Below are positions 36,401 through 46,900 of a DNA stretch of 64,000 nucleotides, in pieces. The stretch is from Halochromatium glycolicum. Lineage in GTDB: Bacteria; Pseudomonadota; Gammaproteobacteria; Chromatiales; Chromatiaceae. Where the stretch lies: positions 1 to 64,000 of the forward strand of contig NZ_NRSJ01000017.1 of assembly GCF_016584085.1 (NCBI RefSeq). The letters run 5' to 3'. The position numbers and the translations under genes are program-made. The notes under the pieces were generated by a model. It was not told where the DNA came from and searched no databases. It saw only the letters and a program-made list of their open reading frames with translations. The stretch's first letter is position 1. Every line of letters begins with the position of its first letter.

Positions 36401-38763
36401 GATGTCTCTCCTGATAGGCAGGCCGAAGGCGCTGGATCGACCGACTCGCGCTCGACCGAGCAAGGATAGCCGCGCATCGCACTTGAGCCACTCGAGCGGT
36501 CGGCATGGGTGCCAGCGATCAGCCGGTTGTAGTTGGATTGATCGATGGCGTAGCCCGGTAGGTCGAGCGCCGGGCAGGATTCCCACCAGCCGTATTGTGC
36601 ACAGACTGTGTCAGCACTGATCCGCGAGGTCAGCCTCGCGCGGGCACGCATCGAGCCGACAGCCGTTTCGATCCGCACCCAATCGCCGTTTTCAATGCCA
36701 CGGCGTCTCGCCAACTCCGGATGCAGCTCAACCCCAGGCTCGGTCGATTTTGCGCGCAAGGTCGCTAGTGCATGATGCTGACTATGGCAGAAAAAGGACG
36801 ATTTTGCGGTGGTCAAGCGCAGCGGAAAGCGCTCACTCAACCGCAGCTCCGCGCCATCGAAGCGTGGCAACGGTGCCTCGCCGGCACGCAGCAAGGACTC
36901 GGAATACAAATCGAAACGTCGCTGCGGCGCATCGCTCGGCCGCTTCAATGCGTCTGACTGATCTGGAGAACGGTCGACCCGCAGGCCCTCAGGATGGGCC
37001 TCCAAGGTCTCCAGAGCGATCCCGGTCGGGGCGACCAGATGCCGCAGCGCTTTGCGTTGATCGCCGTCGAAGAAGCGATCGCCAAGACCGAGGCGTTTGG
37101 CAAGCTCGAAGACGATCGCCGTGTCAGATCGACTCTCGCCCTGCGGCGGTATCACGGCTTGGCGCAGCTGCAGCCAGGCTGAGCCTCGTGCCCCAAGCTG
37201 AACACCCGCTGATACGCCTTCTCGCTCCCAAGGGGAGGCGACCGGTAGCACCAAATCCGCATAGGCAGCAGTTGGATTCATGAACAGATCGCAATGCACA
37301 TAGACATCCAACGCACAGAGCGCCGGCACCAGCTCCGGAATATTGGGCTTGGTCAGCAAGGGATTTGCGCCGAAGCTCAGCAGACCTTTGACCGCATAGG
37401 GCTCTTCATGCAAGACGGCATTGGCGAAGTCGTTGCTATTGACCCAGCCCTTTGCCGGCGGTCCAACCGGACGTTCCGACCATCCCAGGGTCTGCTCGAG
37501 GCAGCCCGTCGCCAGCAGGTCGAAGCCCATGATGTCGTTGAGCGGTGCGCTCGGGAAATGCCGATTGCCGCCTACCGAACCGAAACAACCGGTGAGCAGA
37601 TACAGCAGCGAGATCGCTCGCCCCGTCTGCGTGGCGTCGGCTTGCTGGCAAATCCCCGCCCAGTGAAAAAAGCTCACTGGCCCGGCCTGATGCAGGAGTC
37701 TTGCCGTCTCCAGGATCTGGTCCGCCGGTACGCCGCAGATCGCGGCTGCTCTTTCGGGTGGATATTGTGCGCAGAGGTCTGCGAACTGCTGGAACGCCGG
37801 GGAGCAGCGCACCGGCTGCCCCTGGTGCTGAAGCGTCAGATCAGCAAAAAGGGCGGGTTCCTCTGGCGCCTCTTCAAGATACTCCCCCCCAACCGGATCA
37901 TAGGCGACGGCCCGCCGCCGCTGCGCGTCCCAAACCATCAAGGCCCGGCGTTGGCCGATCGGTGTCGAGGCTTCGACGCTAATGGCCTCGCCAGCGTTCT
38001 CTCGGACCAACATCGGCCCGTTGGTGCGGCGCCGGATGAAGTCTTGGTCGTACCATCCGTGCTCGATCATGCAGCCCGCAATCGCCATCGCCAGGATACC
38101 GTCGGTGCCCGCGCGCACCGGAAGCCATTGATCAGCGGAAGCCGCGAGCCCAGCCCGGCGCGGATCGACCACAATCAGACGAGCGCCGCGCCGCCGGGCA
38201 CGAGTCGCCGCCTTCGCGTAGGCGGGCCAAGACACAGAGGGATTGAATCCCCAGAACAGCATGCAGCCGGTCTCTTCGAAATCGGGGACACCGATGCTCG
38301 ACCCAAAGGTCAGTGCACTCGCGAAATCCTTGTGCCAGTTGCAATTTTCGGTCGCAAAGAGCACGTTCGGGCTACCGAAAGCATGCGCCAGACGATGGAT
38401 CCAGCCAAACCCGTCGGCAACCGCTGTACCACTTGGCGTCGTGACACCGAACACGACTGACTCCGCACCATGCTGCTCAGTCGCCGCGCCTAGCCGTGAC
38501 GCGGTGAAATCAAGGGCTTCGTCCCAAGACACCCGTCGCCAGCCGGGATCAGCGTCTCCTTTTGGGCGCGTGCGCATCAGCGGAACCTGCAATCGCCTGT
38601 CGCTATGCACCAGCTCAGGCGCTGCCCGACCCTTCGCGCAGAAACTGCCAGCCGTTGGGTGTGACGGGTCGGGCCTGACCTCTACCAAGCGCCCGCCATC
38701 GACTGTCGAAATGGTCCCGCATTTGGAGATGCAGAGCGGACAATAGCTACGAACCTCATGCAT
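36388..38763 (-). CDS. Molybdopterin oxidoreductase, DMSO-reductase family, orphan
   Basis: 791 residues. The N-terminal Fe4S4 motif is YCPLCISKCG with a later FCAKG; VVFGVTTPSGTAVADG and DLVLPVASPWEREGVSAG are typical bis-MGD enzyme elements. ATENCNWHKDFA would place a Cys near the metal. The C-terminal DUF4/aspartate decarboxylase-like barrel (VELHPELARRRGIENGDWVRIET) is present. There is no twin-arginine signal, so it is probably cytoplasmic. No iron-sulfur beta subunit is adjacent; the next gene is a membrane protein. Substrate not deducible. Confidence 0.88.
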   Translation of the reverse strand: MHEVRSYCPLCISKCGTISTVDGGRLVEVRPDPSHPTAGSFCAKGRAAPELVHSDRRLQVPLMRTRPKGDADPGWRRVSWDEALDFTASRLGAATEQHGAESVVFGVTTPSGTAVADGFGWIHRLAHAFGSPNVLFATENCNWHKDFASALTFGSSIGVPDFEETGCMLFWGFNPSVSWPAYAKAATRARRRGARLIVVDPRRAGLAASADQWLPVRAGTDGILAMAIAGCMIEHGWYDQDFIRRRTNGPMLVRENAGEAISVEASTPIGQRRALMVWDAQRRRAVAYDPVGGEYLEEAPEEPALFADLTLQHQGQPVRCSPAFQQFADLCAQYPPERAAAICGVPADQILETARLLHQAGPVSFFHWAGICQQADATQTGRAISLLYLLTGCFGSVGGNRHFPSAPLNDIMGFDLLATGCLEQTLGWSERPVGPPAKGWVNSNDFANAVLHEEPYAVKGLLSFGANPLLTKPNIPELVPALCALDVYVHCDLFMNPTAAYADLVLPVASPWEREGVSAGVQLGARGSAWLQLRQAVIPPQGESRSDTAIVFELAKRLGLGDRFFDGDQRKALRHLVAPTGIALETLEAHPEGLRVDRSPDQSDALKRPSDAPQRRFDLYSESLLRAGEAPLPRFDGAELRLSERFPLRLTTAKSSFFCHSQHHALATLRAKSTEPGVELHPELARRRGIENGDWVRIETAVGSMRARARLTSRISADTVCAQYGWWESCPALDLPGYAIDQSNYNRLIAGTHADRSSGSSAMRGYPCSVERESVDPAPSACLSGETSWAC

Positions 38764-38841
38764 CGTGCATTCCTCCTCGTCGCGGCCGCGGCTCGCAGCG
38801 CCCTAATGACGCGGCCTGTGCTGACCACCATTTAGCACTCA

Positions 38842-39978
38842 TCATTGAGATGGACGCGGCCCAGAAAGCGTCTGCAAGACGCCATCCAGTTCGCGCAGCA
38901 AGCGTCGCAAGAGACCCAAAAAGGTCAAGCTCCAGGCGATCAATGCAACGTAGACGGTGATCGCCGGTATCAGTAACAATTCATTCAGCTCCAAGGCTTG
39001 GGCGAGCTGGTAGGTGCTGACCGTGTACATTCCCAGCGGAAAGACGGCCGCCCAGAGCACCGGCGTATAGACCAATGGCCGTCGCCTGCGCCAATGAACC
39101 CAAAGCATCAAGCAGACCAGCAGCGGTATCCACCAACTACCAGCTGCCCAAAAAAACAGCGTAAAGCCCTTGACGAAGGGGCTAACCTCTGTCAGCAAGG
39201 CCGATTGCGGTCCTAAAATCAGTAGGTTTGCGCCTGCCTGCGTGGCAATCGCCGTCGCGCCCATATTGATCCAGTATGGGGGTGTGATGCTTTCAGGCGT
39301 GACCGGAAGAAAGGTGAGGCGATAAAAGATGAGCGCAATCACGTTGAGATAGAGCATGCACCCCATCAAGTGGAAAACAAGGCAGAGCAGCAGCATCGTC
39401 GGGTCAGCTTCGCCAACAGCTGAACTGATCGTCGTGCCAAGAACGGCGATCGCCTGCGTCGCCACTGACGCGACCAACCAGATCCCACCAAGCCCATCCG
39501 ACAGTGATGGTTTCGTCTGACTCACGATCACTGCGGTGAAGAAGCCGTAGGTGATACCAAACCAGAGCATGATCGCGAGCACCCAGAGTATGCCTGCCAC
39601 ACCAGGCGCTTCACCGAGCAAACAGACCTGCACACCGATGACGCAGATGCCCGCGACGATCGTGAAATAACCGGCGCCGTGGCCATGCATCCTCAGATCC
39701 CGCATCACAACGGAACTGAACAGCGTAAGGCGCAAGAGCATCATGACGCTGAGCACGGCAAACGCCAGCAGATTGATCACGAACAAAGCGACCGCGAGCC
39801 AACTAAACCCAAGCAAATCGGCAGCAATGGACACAATACCCGTCGCCATGACCAGCGCAAACGAGGCAGGCGGCAACTGCTCGGCCCACTCCCTTACGCA
39901 CACCAATAGGCACTGCGCTCTGGTCATCTCTCGAACGGCATTATACGGCATTCCACGCGTCGTCCCACTTATTGCCAA
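38842..39978 (-). CDS. TDT/SLAC1-type transporter (TehA-like)
   Basis: 378 residues, about ten membrane helices. ASFALVMATGIVSIAADLLG and the terminal YTPVLWAAVFPLGMYTVSTYQLA are characteristic of the tellurite-resistance/dicarboxylate transporter family, which includes anion channels. The start may be a later Met (39927). It lies between the nar operon and the orphan molybdoenzyme on the same strand, so a role in anion (nitrite, formate, sulfite) traffic is possible but unproven. Confidence 0.85.
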   Translation of the reverse strand: MAISGTTRGMPYNAVREMTRAQCLLVCVREWAEQLPPASFALVMATGIVSIAADLLGFSWLAVALFVINLLAFAVLSVMMLLRLTLFSSVVMRDLRMHGHGAGYFTIVAGICVIGVQVCLLGEAPGVAGILWVLAIMLWFGITYGFFTAVIVSQTKPSLSDGLGGIWLVASVATQAIAVLGTTISSAVGEADPTMLLLCLVFHLMGCMLYLNVIALIFYRLTFLPVTPESITPPYWINMGATAIATQAGANLLILGPQSALLTEVSPFVKGFTLFFWAAGSWWIPLLVCLMLWVHWRRRRPLVYTPVLWAAVFPLGMYTVSTYQLAQALELNELLLIPAITVYVALIAWSLTFLGLLRRLLRELDGVLQTLSGPRPSQ

Positions 39979-40177
39979 GGCGAATTGATCGGCGCGAGTC
40001 GCGGGTGACGAGAAGAGACAACCTCGTCACCCCGCTTAGCCTCGAAGTTACCGTCGTAATCAGGCTTCCGGCTGCTGTGCAATCGTTCCTGTCGATTGAG
40101 CTCGGCGAACACGCCCAATCACTCGCCAGCAATCGGTTGTCGTCGAACGCACGAGAATAGCCACGAGAGATCACGCC

Positions 40178-41722
40178 TTATCGCGCCGACGTGGCATCCG
40201 CAACTAGACCACGCGGTAGCACGCTTGCTTCAAGATAGGAGATCAACGCCCAGATCTTTTCAGGCTTGAGATTCCCATAACTCGGCATTAGCCATTCACC
40301 GTCTGCACGCGGGATACCGGCCGCGATCCGATAATACAGCTGTCTCTCGGTCGCGCCGCCTTTGAGCGGATCGCGCGTCAGATCGTGCGGTTTGACGACA
40401 CGACCGGCCGCATCGGTCCGAAGAGACGTCAATACACCATCGCCGGCTCCGCGTTCGCCGTGGCACACCACGCAGAGGTTCGCATAGAGCGTCTCCCCCT
40501 CTGCCACCATCTCACCGGTTGGCTTCGGACGCGGGGGGACCACGACCTTTTCACCGGGCTCGGGACGAGCCTCCCACAATCGGTTTACCGTTGCGACGAG
40601 GGAGCTCAGTTGCTGGTCGGAAAGCACCCCGAAGCCGGGCATGCCAGTCCCCGGCAGACCATGCACGATGACTCGCCGCAGATCGTCGTCGGATGCGACC
40701 CCATTCGTCGTCGAGATGTAGCGGAAATGACCCGTCGTGAGATCTCGTGGCAAAGCGGTAAACGTCGGCGACCTCGCCCCGGGACCGTCGCCTTGTCCTT
40801 CTAGGCCATGGCACCTTGCGCACTGGCTCACGTAGAGCGGATAACCCTCAAGCGTGCTCCGCGGCTTGCTCGCGCCCGCATCCGGGTCGGCATTGCTGGC
40901 TGCCTGAACCTCCTCGACCAGTCCCGTCTGGCTCGGTCCCGGGACGACAAAGGCGATCAACAGCAATACAGCGATCACTCCGCCGGCCAGATAGGTCATG
41001 TACGACTTATCCGTCACGCCCTTGAATTCCCAGCAACCAAAGATCCAGCCGTTCTGGAATTTCTTGGATGCGGTCCGCAAGACCTGATAAGGCCGAGCCA
41101 GGTAGTTGACTGGCAAGGTCCAGGCATGGATGAGTTTGGTAAACGGAAAGTAAGCCGCAAATGCAAAGGCCAGGAAGATATGGATCTTGCTCAACCAGGG
41201 CGCGGAAGCCATGAGCTCCGGCTGGGGCGAAAAACGCCATAGACTTGCGAACCAGGGCGCAGCGGTAAAGGCAACCCCCCAAATACGATCAACCAAGGCC
41301 TGATAGATCGCGACACCAAGAATCGCAATGAGGAACAGGTGCACGATATAATCGTCCGGCTGGCTCATTGCGCGCATCTCAGGCACCGTCGTTCGCCGGA
41401 CAAGCGCGATCACCGAGCCGGCGATCGCGGCGAGTCCGCCGAGCGTCGCCATCCAGAAGAAGGCGCCGACCCAGCTTCCCCATCCCAAGAGGCCCCCGAT
41501 CAACCCTGCCAGATGGCCAAAGAACGCCAGAAAGATCCCCCAATGCAGCAGGTGGGCGGCCAGCCCGAGGACATCCCTGCCGACGAAGATACCGCTGGCT
41601 CGCGTGCTCATGCCGAACGGGCGGTACACCATTCGCAGGAAGGGCACAACGAAGAACAGCGTCAACGCAACATAGGGGAAGACACCCCAAATCAGATAGC
41701 TTGACGTGAGCGATTCGTTCAT
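40178..41722 (-). CDS. narI: Nitrate reductase gamma subunit fused to two cytochrome c domains
   Basis: 514 residues, about twice the usual NarI length. Residues 1-225 are NarI (five helices; heme-ligand histidines in AAHLLHWGIFLAFFGHLAGL and KIHIFLAF ... KLIHAW). An additional helix (MTYLAGGVIAVLLLIAFVV, about 242-260) would carry the C-terminus to the periplasm. Two c-type cytochrome domains follow with CARCH (301-305) and CVVCH (417-421) and likely Met ligands in GTGMPGF and WLMPSYG. The design links the quinol-oxidising subunit to periplasmic electron carriers. The ATG overlaps the narJ stop by four bases. Confidence 0.92.
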   Translation of the reverse strand: MNESLTSSYLIWGVFPYVALTLFFVVPFLRMVYRPFGMSTRASGIFVGRDVLGLAAHLLHWGIFLAFFGHLAGLIGGLLGWGSWVGAFFWMATLGGLAAIAGSVIALVRRTTVPEMRAMSQPDDYIVHLFLIAILGVAIYQALVDRIWGVAFTAAPWFASLWRFSPQPELMASAPWLSKIHIFLAFAFAAYFPFTKLIHAWTLPVNYLARPYQVLRTASKKFQNGWIFGCWEFKGVTDKSYMTYLAGGVIAVLLLIAFVVPGPSQTGLVEEVQAASNADPDAGASKPRSTLEGYPLYVSQCARCHGLEGQGDGPGARSPTFTALPRDLTTGHFRYISTTNGVASDDDLRRVIVHGLPGTGMPGFGVLSDQQLSSLVATVNRLWEARPEPGEKVVVPPRPKPTGEMVAEGETLYANLCVVCHGERGAGDGVLTSLRTDAAGRVVKPHDLTRDPLKGGATERQLYYRIAAGIPRADGEWLMPSYGNLKPEKIWALISYLEASVLPRGLVADATSAR

Positions 41723-42441
41723 GGTCTTTCCCCTGCCATCATCGACGGCGACTGTGCAGGCTGCGCGCCCGCGCTCTGGCCCGGGCCCTGGATCGTTACA
41801 GGAATGCTTTCAAGGATCTCGGGCGGTAACCAGATCGGGTCCTCGGACATACGCTCGAGATCCTCGTCGATCGCGATCTCCAATGCCTCCACCAGGAGCT
41901 CATAAACGCTCTCATACTTGCGCAGCGATGCTCGCAGTGCCGGCAGCCCGGGGGCCAAGTAATGCTCCACAAACCGACGTCTTAGTCCAATCCCATCCCT
42001 CTCGGTGCGTTTCGCGCTCGCGGCCAGGAAGTCAATCATCACCGGCAGAAAATCTGCCAGCTCGCGCGCATCGACCCCGAGTCCGAAATGCTCGTAGATC
42101 GCGCCCAGCTCGATCATGTACTGATTACGGTCACAGGCGCCGGCGCCCCGACACGAGTTCGGCTCCTCGTATAGATGTGCGCCGAGATACAATGGACAGG
42201 GCGGGGTCAGCTCCAATGTCTGCGTGTACTCATCGATATTATGGGCGGCAGGATTGGCCTTGAATCGCTCGAACAATTCGCGTACAGCCGAGTTGGGCAA
42301 CCGCTCCAGCGCCCCCTCAACCCACAGCGGGTCCCGTATCTCGGGGTTGAGGAGGAGCTCCGCAATCAACTCGTAGATCAGCCCGAGATCCCAACGCGCC
42401 GAACCGACAGCTTGATCTGGTTGCTGTGCAGACATCGTCAT
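41719..42441 (-). CDS. narJ: Nitrate reductase assembly chaperone
   Basis: 240 residues of the TorD/NarJ family: LLLNPEIRDPLWVEGALERLP, LTPPCPLYLGAHLYEE, GDRN-like NQYMIELGAIYEHFGL, DFLPVMIDFLAASA. It binds the NarG N-terminus and controls cofactor insertion. Two bases after narH and four-base overlap with narI place it in the same translation-coupled operon. Confidence 0.92.
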   Translation of the reverse strand: MTMSAQQPDQAVGSARWDLGLIYELIAELLLNPEIRDPLWVEGALERLPNSAVRELFERFKANPAAHNIDEYTQTLELTPPCPLYLGAHLYEEPNSCRGAGACDRNQYMIELGAIYEHFGLGVDARELADFLPVMIDFLAASAKRTERDGIGLRRRFVEHYLAPGLPALRASLRKYESVYELLVEALEIAIDEDLERMSEDPIWLPPEILESIPVTIQGPGQSAGAQPAQSPSMMAGERP

Positions 42442-42443
42442 CG

Positions 42444-43994
42444 TTAACTCCCGACACCCATCTTGTTGCCGTGGAACTCGGTCCTGCGGTTGGGACCCGC
42501 ACCCGGATTCAATAGATCGTAGCCCGTAAAGCCGCGTTCGAGATAAGGGGCGTTCGCCGTATCCTCGGTGCGCGCGGTGGCGATGACAAACCGCTCGTGG
42601 AAGTGCGCAAGGGCCAAAAGACGATGCATGTGCCGCGCCTGCTTGATGGTCAAGCCGACGGCCTTGAGGACAGAATCATCGGTCCGCCCTTCGACCCGCT
42701 CCAAGCGGCGGAACTCGCGCAGCGCCAATTGCCGCAGCAGCGCCTTCTCGACCTCACTGGTGTTGCCGGCAGCGAGCAGTCGAGCCAGGTATTCGATGGG
42801 AATACGGAACTCCTTGAGATCGGGAAGCACCGTGCCGCCATCAACCATATCCAGCGTGCCGCGATCATTCGGCTTCGCGGTTGCGACCGGGCTTTCCGGT
42901 GGGATATAGAATAGACTCGGCAGCGTCCGAAATTCCGGATGCAGTGGCAGTGCGATCTCCCATTCTTTAACCATCCGATAGACTGGCGAACGGCGGCACG
43001 CCTCCAGCCAGTTGTCCGAGATCCCTTGGCGCTTCGCCTCTGCGATCACCTCTGGATCGAACGGGTCGAGAATGATCTCCCGGTGGCGCGCAACCAACTC
43101 CTTCTCGTCCTTGGTGTTGGCCACCTCTGCAACGCGATCGAGGTCGTACAGCAGAGGACCAAGGTAACGGATACGACCGACGCAAGCCTGGAAGCACATC
43201 GGCGGCTGACCGGTCTCTAAGCGCGGGAAACAGAGGATGCATTTCTCGGATTTACCGGTCCGCCAGTTGTAATAGGTCTTCTTGTACGGACAACCTGAGA
43301 CGCAGTAGCGCCAGCCACGGCAGCGATCCTGATCGATCAGTACGACCCCGTCCTCTTCGCGCTTGTAGTTAGCGCCCGATGGACAAGAGCCAACGCAACC
43401 CGGATTCAGGCAGTGGTTGCAGATCCGCGGCAGGTACATCATGAACGACTGCTCAAACTTCAACAGTGCCTGGCGCGCCTCCGGCGTCATGTCGCTGAAG
43501 TTGTAGTCGAGCCTTCCCGTCCCCTCTTCGTGCGTCCCTGCAGCATTGTCTTCCCAGTTCACGCCATAGGTGAGCTCAATATCCTCCTCACCGGAGATCT
43601 GTGATTTCGGCCGTGCGACTGGTTGGGAGTACTTCGTGGGCTGCTCGGAATGCAGATCCTCATAGGTGAAGGTAAAAGGTCCTTTGCCGTAGTACGAATC
43701 CATCTGCGGCAGGACCGGGTTATAGAAGAGGCTGATCATCTCCCAGAATTTCGACGCCTGATTGAGTCGGGGCGCATCGGACTCCGCGTCTTGCTTCCAG
43801 CCTCCGCGGTACTTGTCCTGATTCTCCCATTCCCTTGGGTAGCCGACACCGGGCTTGGTCTCGACATTGTTCCAGAACATGTACTCTGCGCCTTCGCGGT
43901 TCGTCCACACGTTCTTGCACGCAATGGTGCAGGTTTGACAACCTAGGCACTTATCCAGGTTGAAGACGATTCCCATCTGTTTCTTGATACGCAT
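42444..43994 (-). CDS. narH: Respiratory nitrate reductase beta subunit
   Basis: 516 residues. Four cysteine clusters are visible: FNLDKCLGCQTCTIACKNVWT, RICNHCLNPGCVGSCPSG, DRCRGWRYCVSGCPYKK (with the Trp that gives a 3Fe-4S centre) and KCILCFPR. The rest matches NarH (GRIRYLGPLLYDLDRV). It passes electrons from NarI hemes to NarG. It begins three bases after narG. Confidence 0.95.
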   Translation of the reverse strand: MRIKKQMGIVFNLDKCLGCQTCTIACKNVWTNREGAEYMFWNNVETKPGVGYPREWENQDKYRGGWKQDAESDAPRLNQASKFWEMISLFYNPVLPQMDSYYGKGPFTFTYEDLHSEQPTKYSQPVARPKSQISGEEDIELTYGVNWEDNAAGTHEEGTGRLDYNFSDMTPEARQALLKFEQSFMMYLPRICNHCLNPGCVGSCPSGANYKREEDGVVLIDQDRCRGWRYCVSGCPYKKTYYNWRTGKSEKCILCFPRLETGQPPMCFQACVGRIRYLGPLLYDLDRVAEVANTKDEKELVARHREIILDPFDPEVIAEAKRQGISDNWLEACRRSPVYRMVKEWEIALPLHPEFRTLPSLFYIPPESPVATAKPNDRGTLDMVDGGTVLPDLKEFRIPIEYLARLLAAGNTSEVEKALLRQLALREFRRLERVEGRTDDSVLKAVGLTIKQARHMHRLLALAHFHERFVIATARTEDTANAPYLERGFTGYDLLNPGAGPNRRTEFHGNKMGVGS

Positions 43995-43997
43995 GGC

Positions 43998-46900
43998 TTA
44001 TGCCCCGACTCTCAGCTGTGATTCTTGATAGATGACCTTGCGACCTCGCGTCTCCATCGGCTTCTTGCGTATCAGGACGACGCAGTCGCGTTCGGATGGA
44101 CTCGTGCCCTGATAATTCAGCCAGTAGGTCCAGTTGGCGTAACCTCCGACCATCGTCGCCGGATTCATCATGATCCGCGTCGTGGCGTTATTGTTACCGC
44201 CGCGAAGGTCGCTCGCGCCCCGCTCTCGGGCGAGCGACGAAAACGGAACGTTCACATGCCGCTCGGTCTGGTGATAGACGATCGACATATCCCTCGGCAC
44301 CGTGTGGCTCACCACCGCTCGAGCGACCTGGATGCCGTTCTCGTTAAAGACTTCGACCCAATCGTTATCCTTCACATTGATGTCGCGGGCGTCATCATCA
44401 TTGATCCAGACCGTTGGTCCGCCACGGAACATGTTCATCATCTGCCAGGAGTCGTGGAACATGCTGTGGATGCCCCATTTCTGGTGTGGCGTGATGAAGC
44501 GGAACAGCTTCGCACCCTTCATCTCGATATCCTTTGGCGCGACATCACCGATCGACACCATATCGACCGGAGGCTTATAGACCGGGAAGTCTTCACCCAA
44601 GTCGCGGAACATCCGGTGGTCGTAATAGATCTCCTGCCGTCCGGTCAGTGTGTGGAAGGGCTTGAGCGCCTCGATGTTCAATGTCCATGGCGAATAGGTG
44701 CGGCCCTTGGTCTCGATGGCCGACCAGTGCGGAGACGTGAGTGCGCGTCGCGGCTGTGAGATCAGGTCCGGATAGTGATACGCAATCTCTCGCTCGTGCT
44801 CGACGATATTCGCAAGCGGCACACCGCAGCGCTCCTCGAGCTTCTTGAACATCTGATACGAGAGCTCGCCATCACTCTCCGGAGAGATACGCAGAATGAC
44901 CTCACAGACCTTCGCGGCGGTTTCCATGTTAGGTCGGTCATCCTTCTCGCCGACGAGATAGCTCTCCTTCATCTGTTCATAGGCTTCGGCGAGGTCGCCC
45001 TTGATGCCCTTTGCACCATAACCACTTGGCCGCGTGACCTCGGGACCGAGCGTCGTGTACATGTCGTGAATCTTGGTATAGTCGCGCGTCACGACATTGA
45101 CGTTAGGAAAGGTCTTGCCTGGAATCGGTTCGCTCTCACCGACCGCCCAATCACGCAGCTCACCCATCGGCTGCGCCATCTCGTCAGGTGTATCGGTGTT
45201 CAGTGCCGTCATCACCAGATCTTCTACCGGGTCAGGCAGGTGAACCTTGGCTAGTTGGCTAATCTTCTCTGCAACTAGACCGAATGCCTCCCAGTCATGC
45301 TTGGTCTCGTAGGCAGGATCGTGTGCCGGCGTGAACGGATGCAGGAATGAATGGAGGTCCGTGCAGGTCAGATCGAACTTCTCGTACCAGTGCGCCGTTG
45401 GCAGGACGATGTCCGAGTAGTTCGCAGACGAGTCCATCCGCAGGTTCACGTTGTAGATCAGGTCCAATTTGCCGAGTGGTGCATCGTCCGTCCAGTTGAT
45501 CTCATTGACCAGTTCCTTGGCTCTCGTCTCGCCACCGAGCACATTGTTATGGGTGCCGAGCATGTGTTTCAGATTCAGCTCATGCCCGCGCATGCTCGTG
45601 CCGATCAGATTGCCACGATAGATCCACAATACCTTCGGATGGTTCTTCGGGGCATCGACGTTCGGCAATGCGAATTTCAGCTTTCCATCTTTGAACTGCT
45701 TCGCGACCCAGTTGCGGACATCCCCTATCTCTTTGCAACCGGCCTTGCGCGCCTCTTGAATCACATCCAACGGATTGCGCTCATCGAACTGCGGGAAGAA
45801 TGGCAGCCAACCGTTACGCACGGCCACCGCATTCATGTCGGCCGCGTGGTTCGCTTTACTCGGCATCTCTTTCGCACGTGGCGCCCATAGCGGGTCGAGA
45901 CTCATACCATCGTAGCGCCACTGATCCGTGTGGAAATAGAAATAGGAGGTCGAATTCTGTTGGCGCCCGACGTTGCCCCAGTCCACCGCATTGCCAATCG
46001 TGCCAATCGCCGCGACGTTACGGATCTTCTCAGTGCCGACATAGTGCGCGAAACCCCCGCCGTTGCGACCCTGACAACCCGTCAGAATGCCCATGACGGC
46101 CTCTGAACGATAGGTCAGCGAGCCACCGTGATACCAATGCAGAATCCCCGAGCCAGTGATAAAGAGGCACTTGCCCTTGGTCTTTTCAGCGGTATCCGCC
46201 CATTCTCTCGCGACGCGGATGGCGAGATTACGATCGACCCCGGTCTCCTGCTCCTGCCAGGCCGGTGTGTAGGCTTGCGAGGCGTCATCGTAATCCTTTG
46301 GATAGCCAGGTCCGGACAGGCCGCGGTTGACACCGAAATGGGACAACAGCAGGTCATAGGCCGTTGCGACGCGCGCTTCACGGCCGTCGGCCAGCTTTAA
46401 GACACGAGTTGGTACGCCACGTAGACTGCGTTTCGCCTTTTCGCCGCGGATTGCCGTGGTACCGAATTCAACGTTGAAGGTGTTGGTAAAGTCGGCGTAC
46501 TCGACGAGCACCTCCTCGTACTCGCCGTCCATTAGCGTCAACAATGGCTCGAACGGCTGCGAGGTGACGGCATCCTCGTTCTTGAGGTTCCACCGCCCGG
46601 TCTTTTGCTCTTCCCAGCGGAATCCAAGAGACCCACCCGGGAGCCGGATCTCTCCGGACTTGTCGAAGCACGGCATCTTCCACTCGCCAAGCTCTTCATC
46701 CTTGTAGGCGCTCAGATCGCTTGCCCTCAAGAAGCGGCCGCTCGAGTAGTGGTCACCTTCTTTGTCGAGCATGACAAGAAACGGAAGATTCGTGAACTGA
46801 CCGACGTAATCGTGGAAATATTCAGCCCGTCGGTTGGCGTGAAACTCCTGTAGAATGACATGGATGCACGAGAGGATGAATGCTGTGTCAGTCCCCGGGC

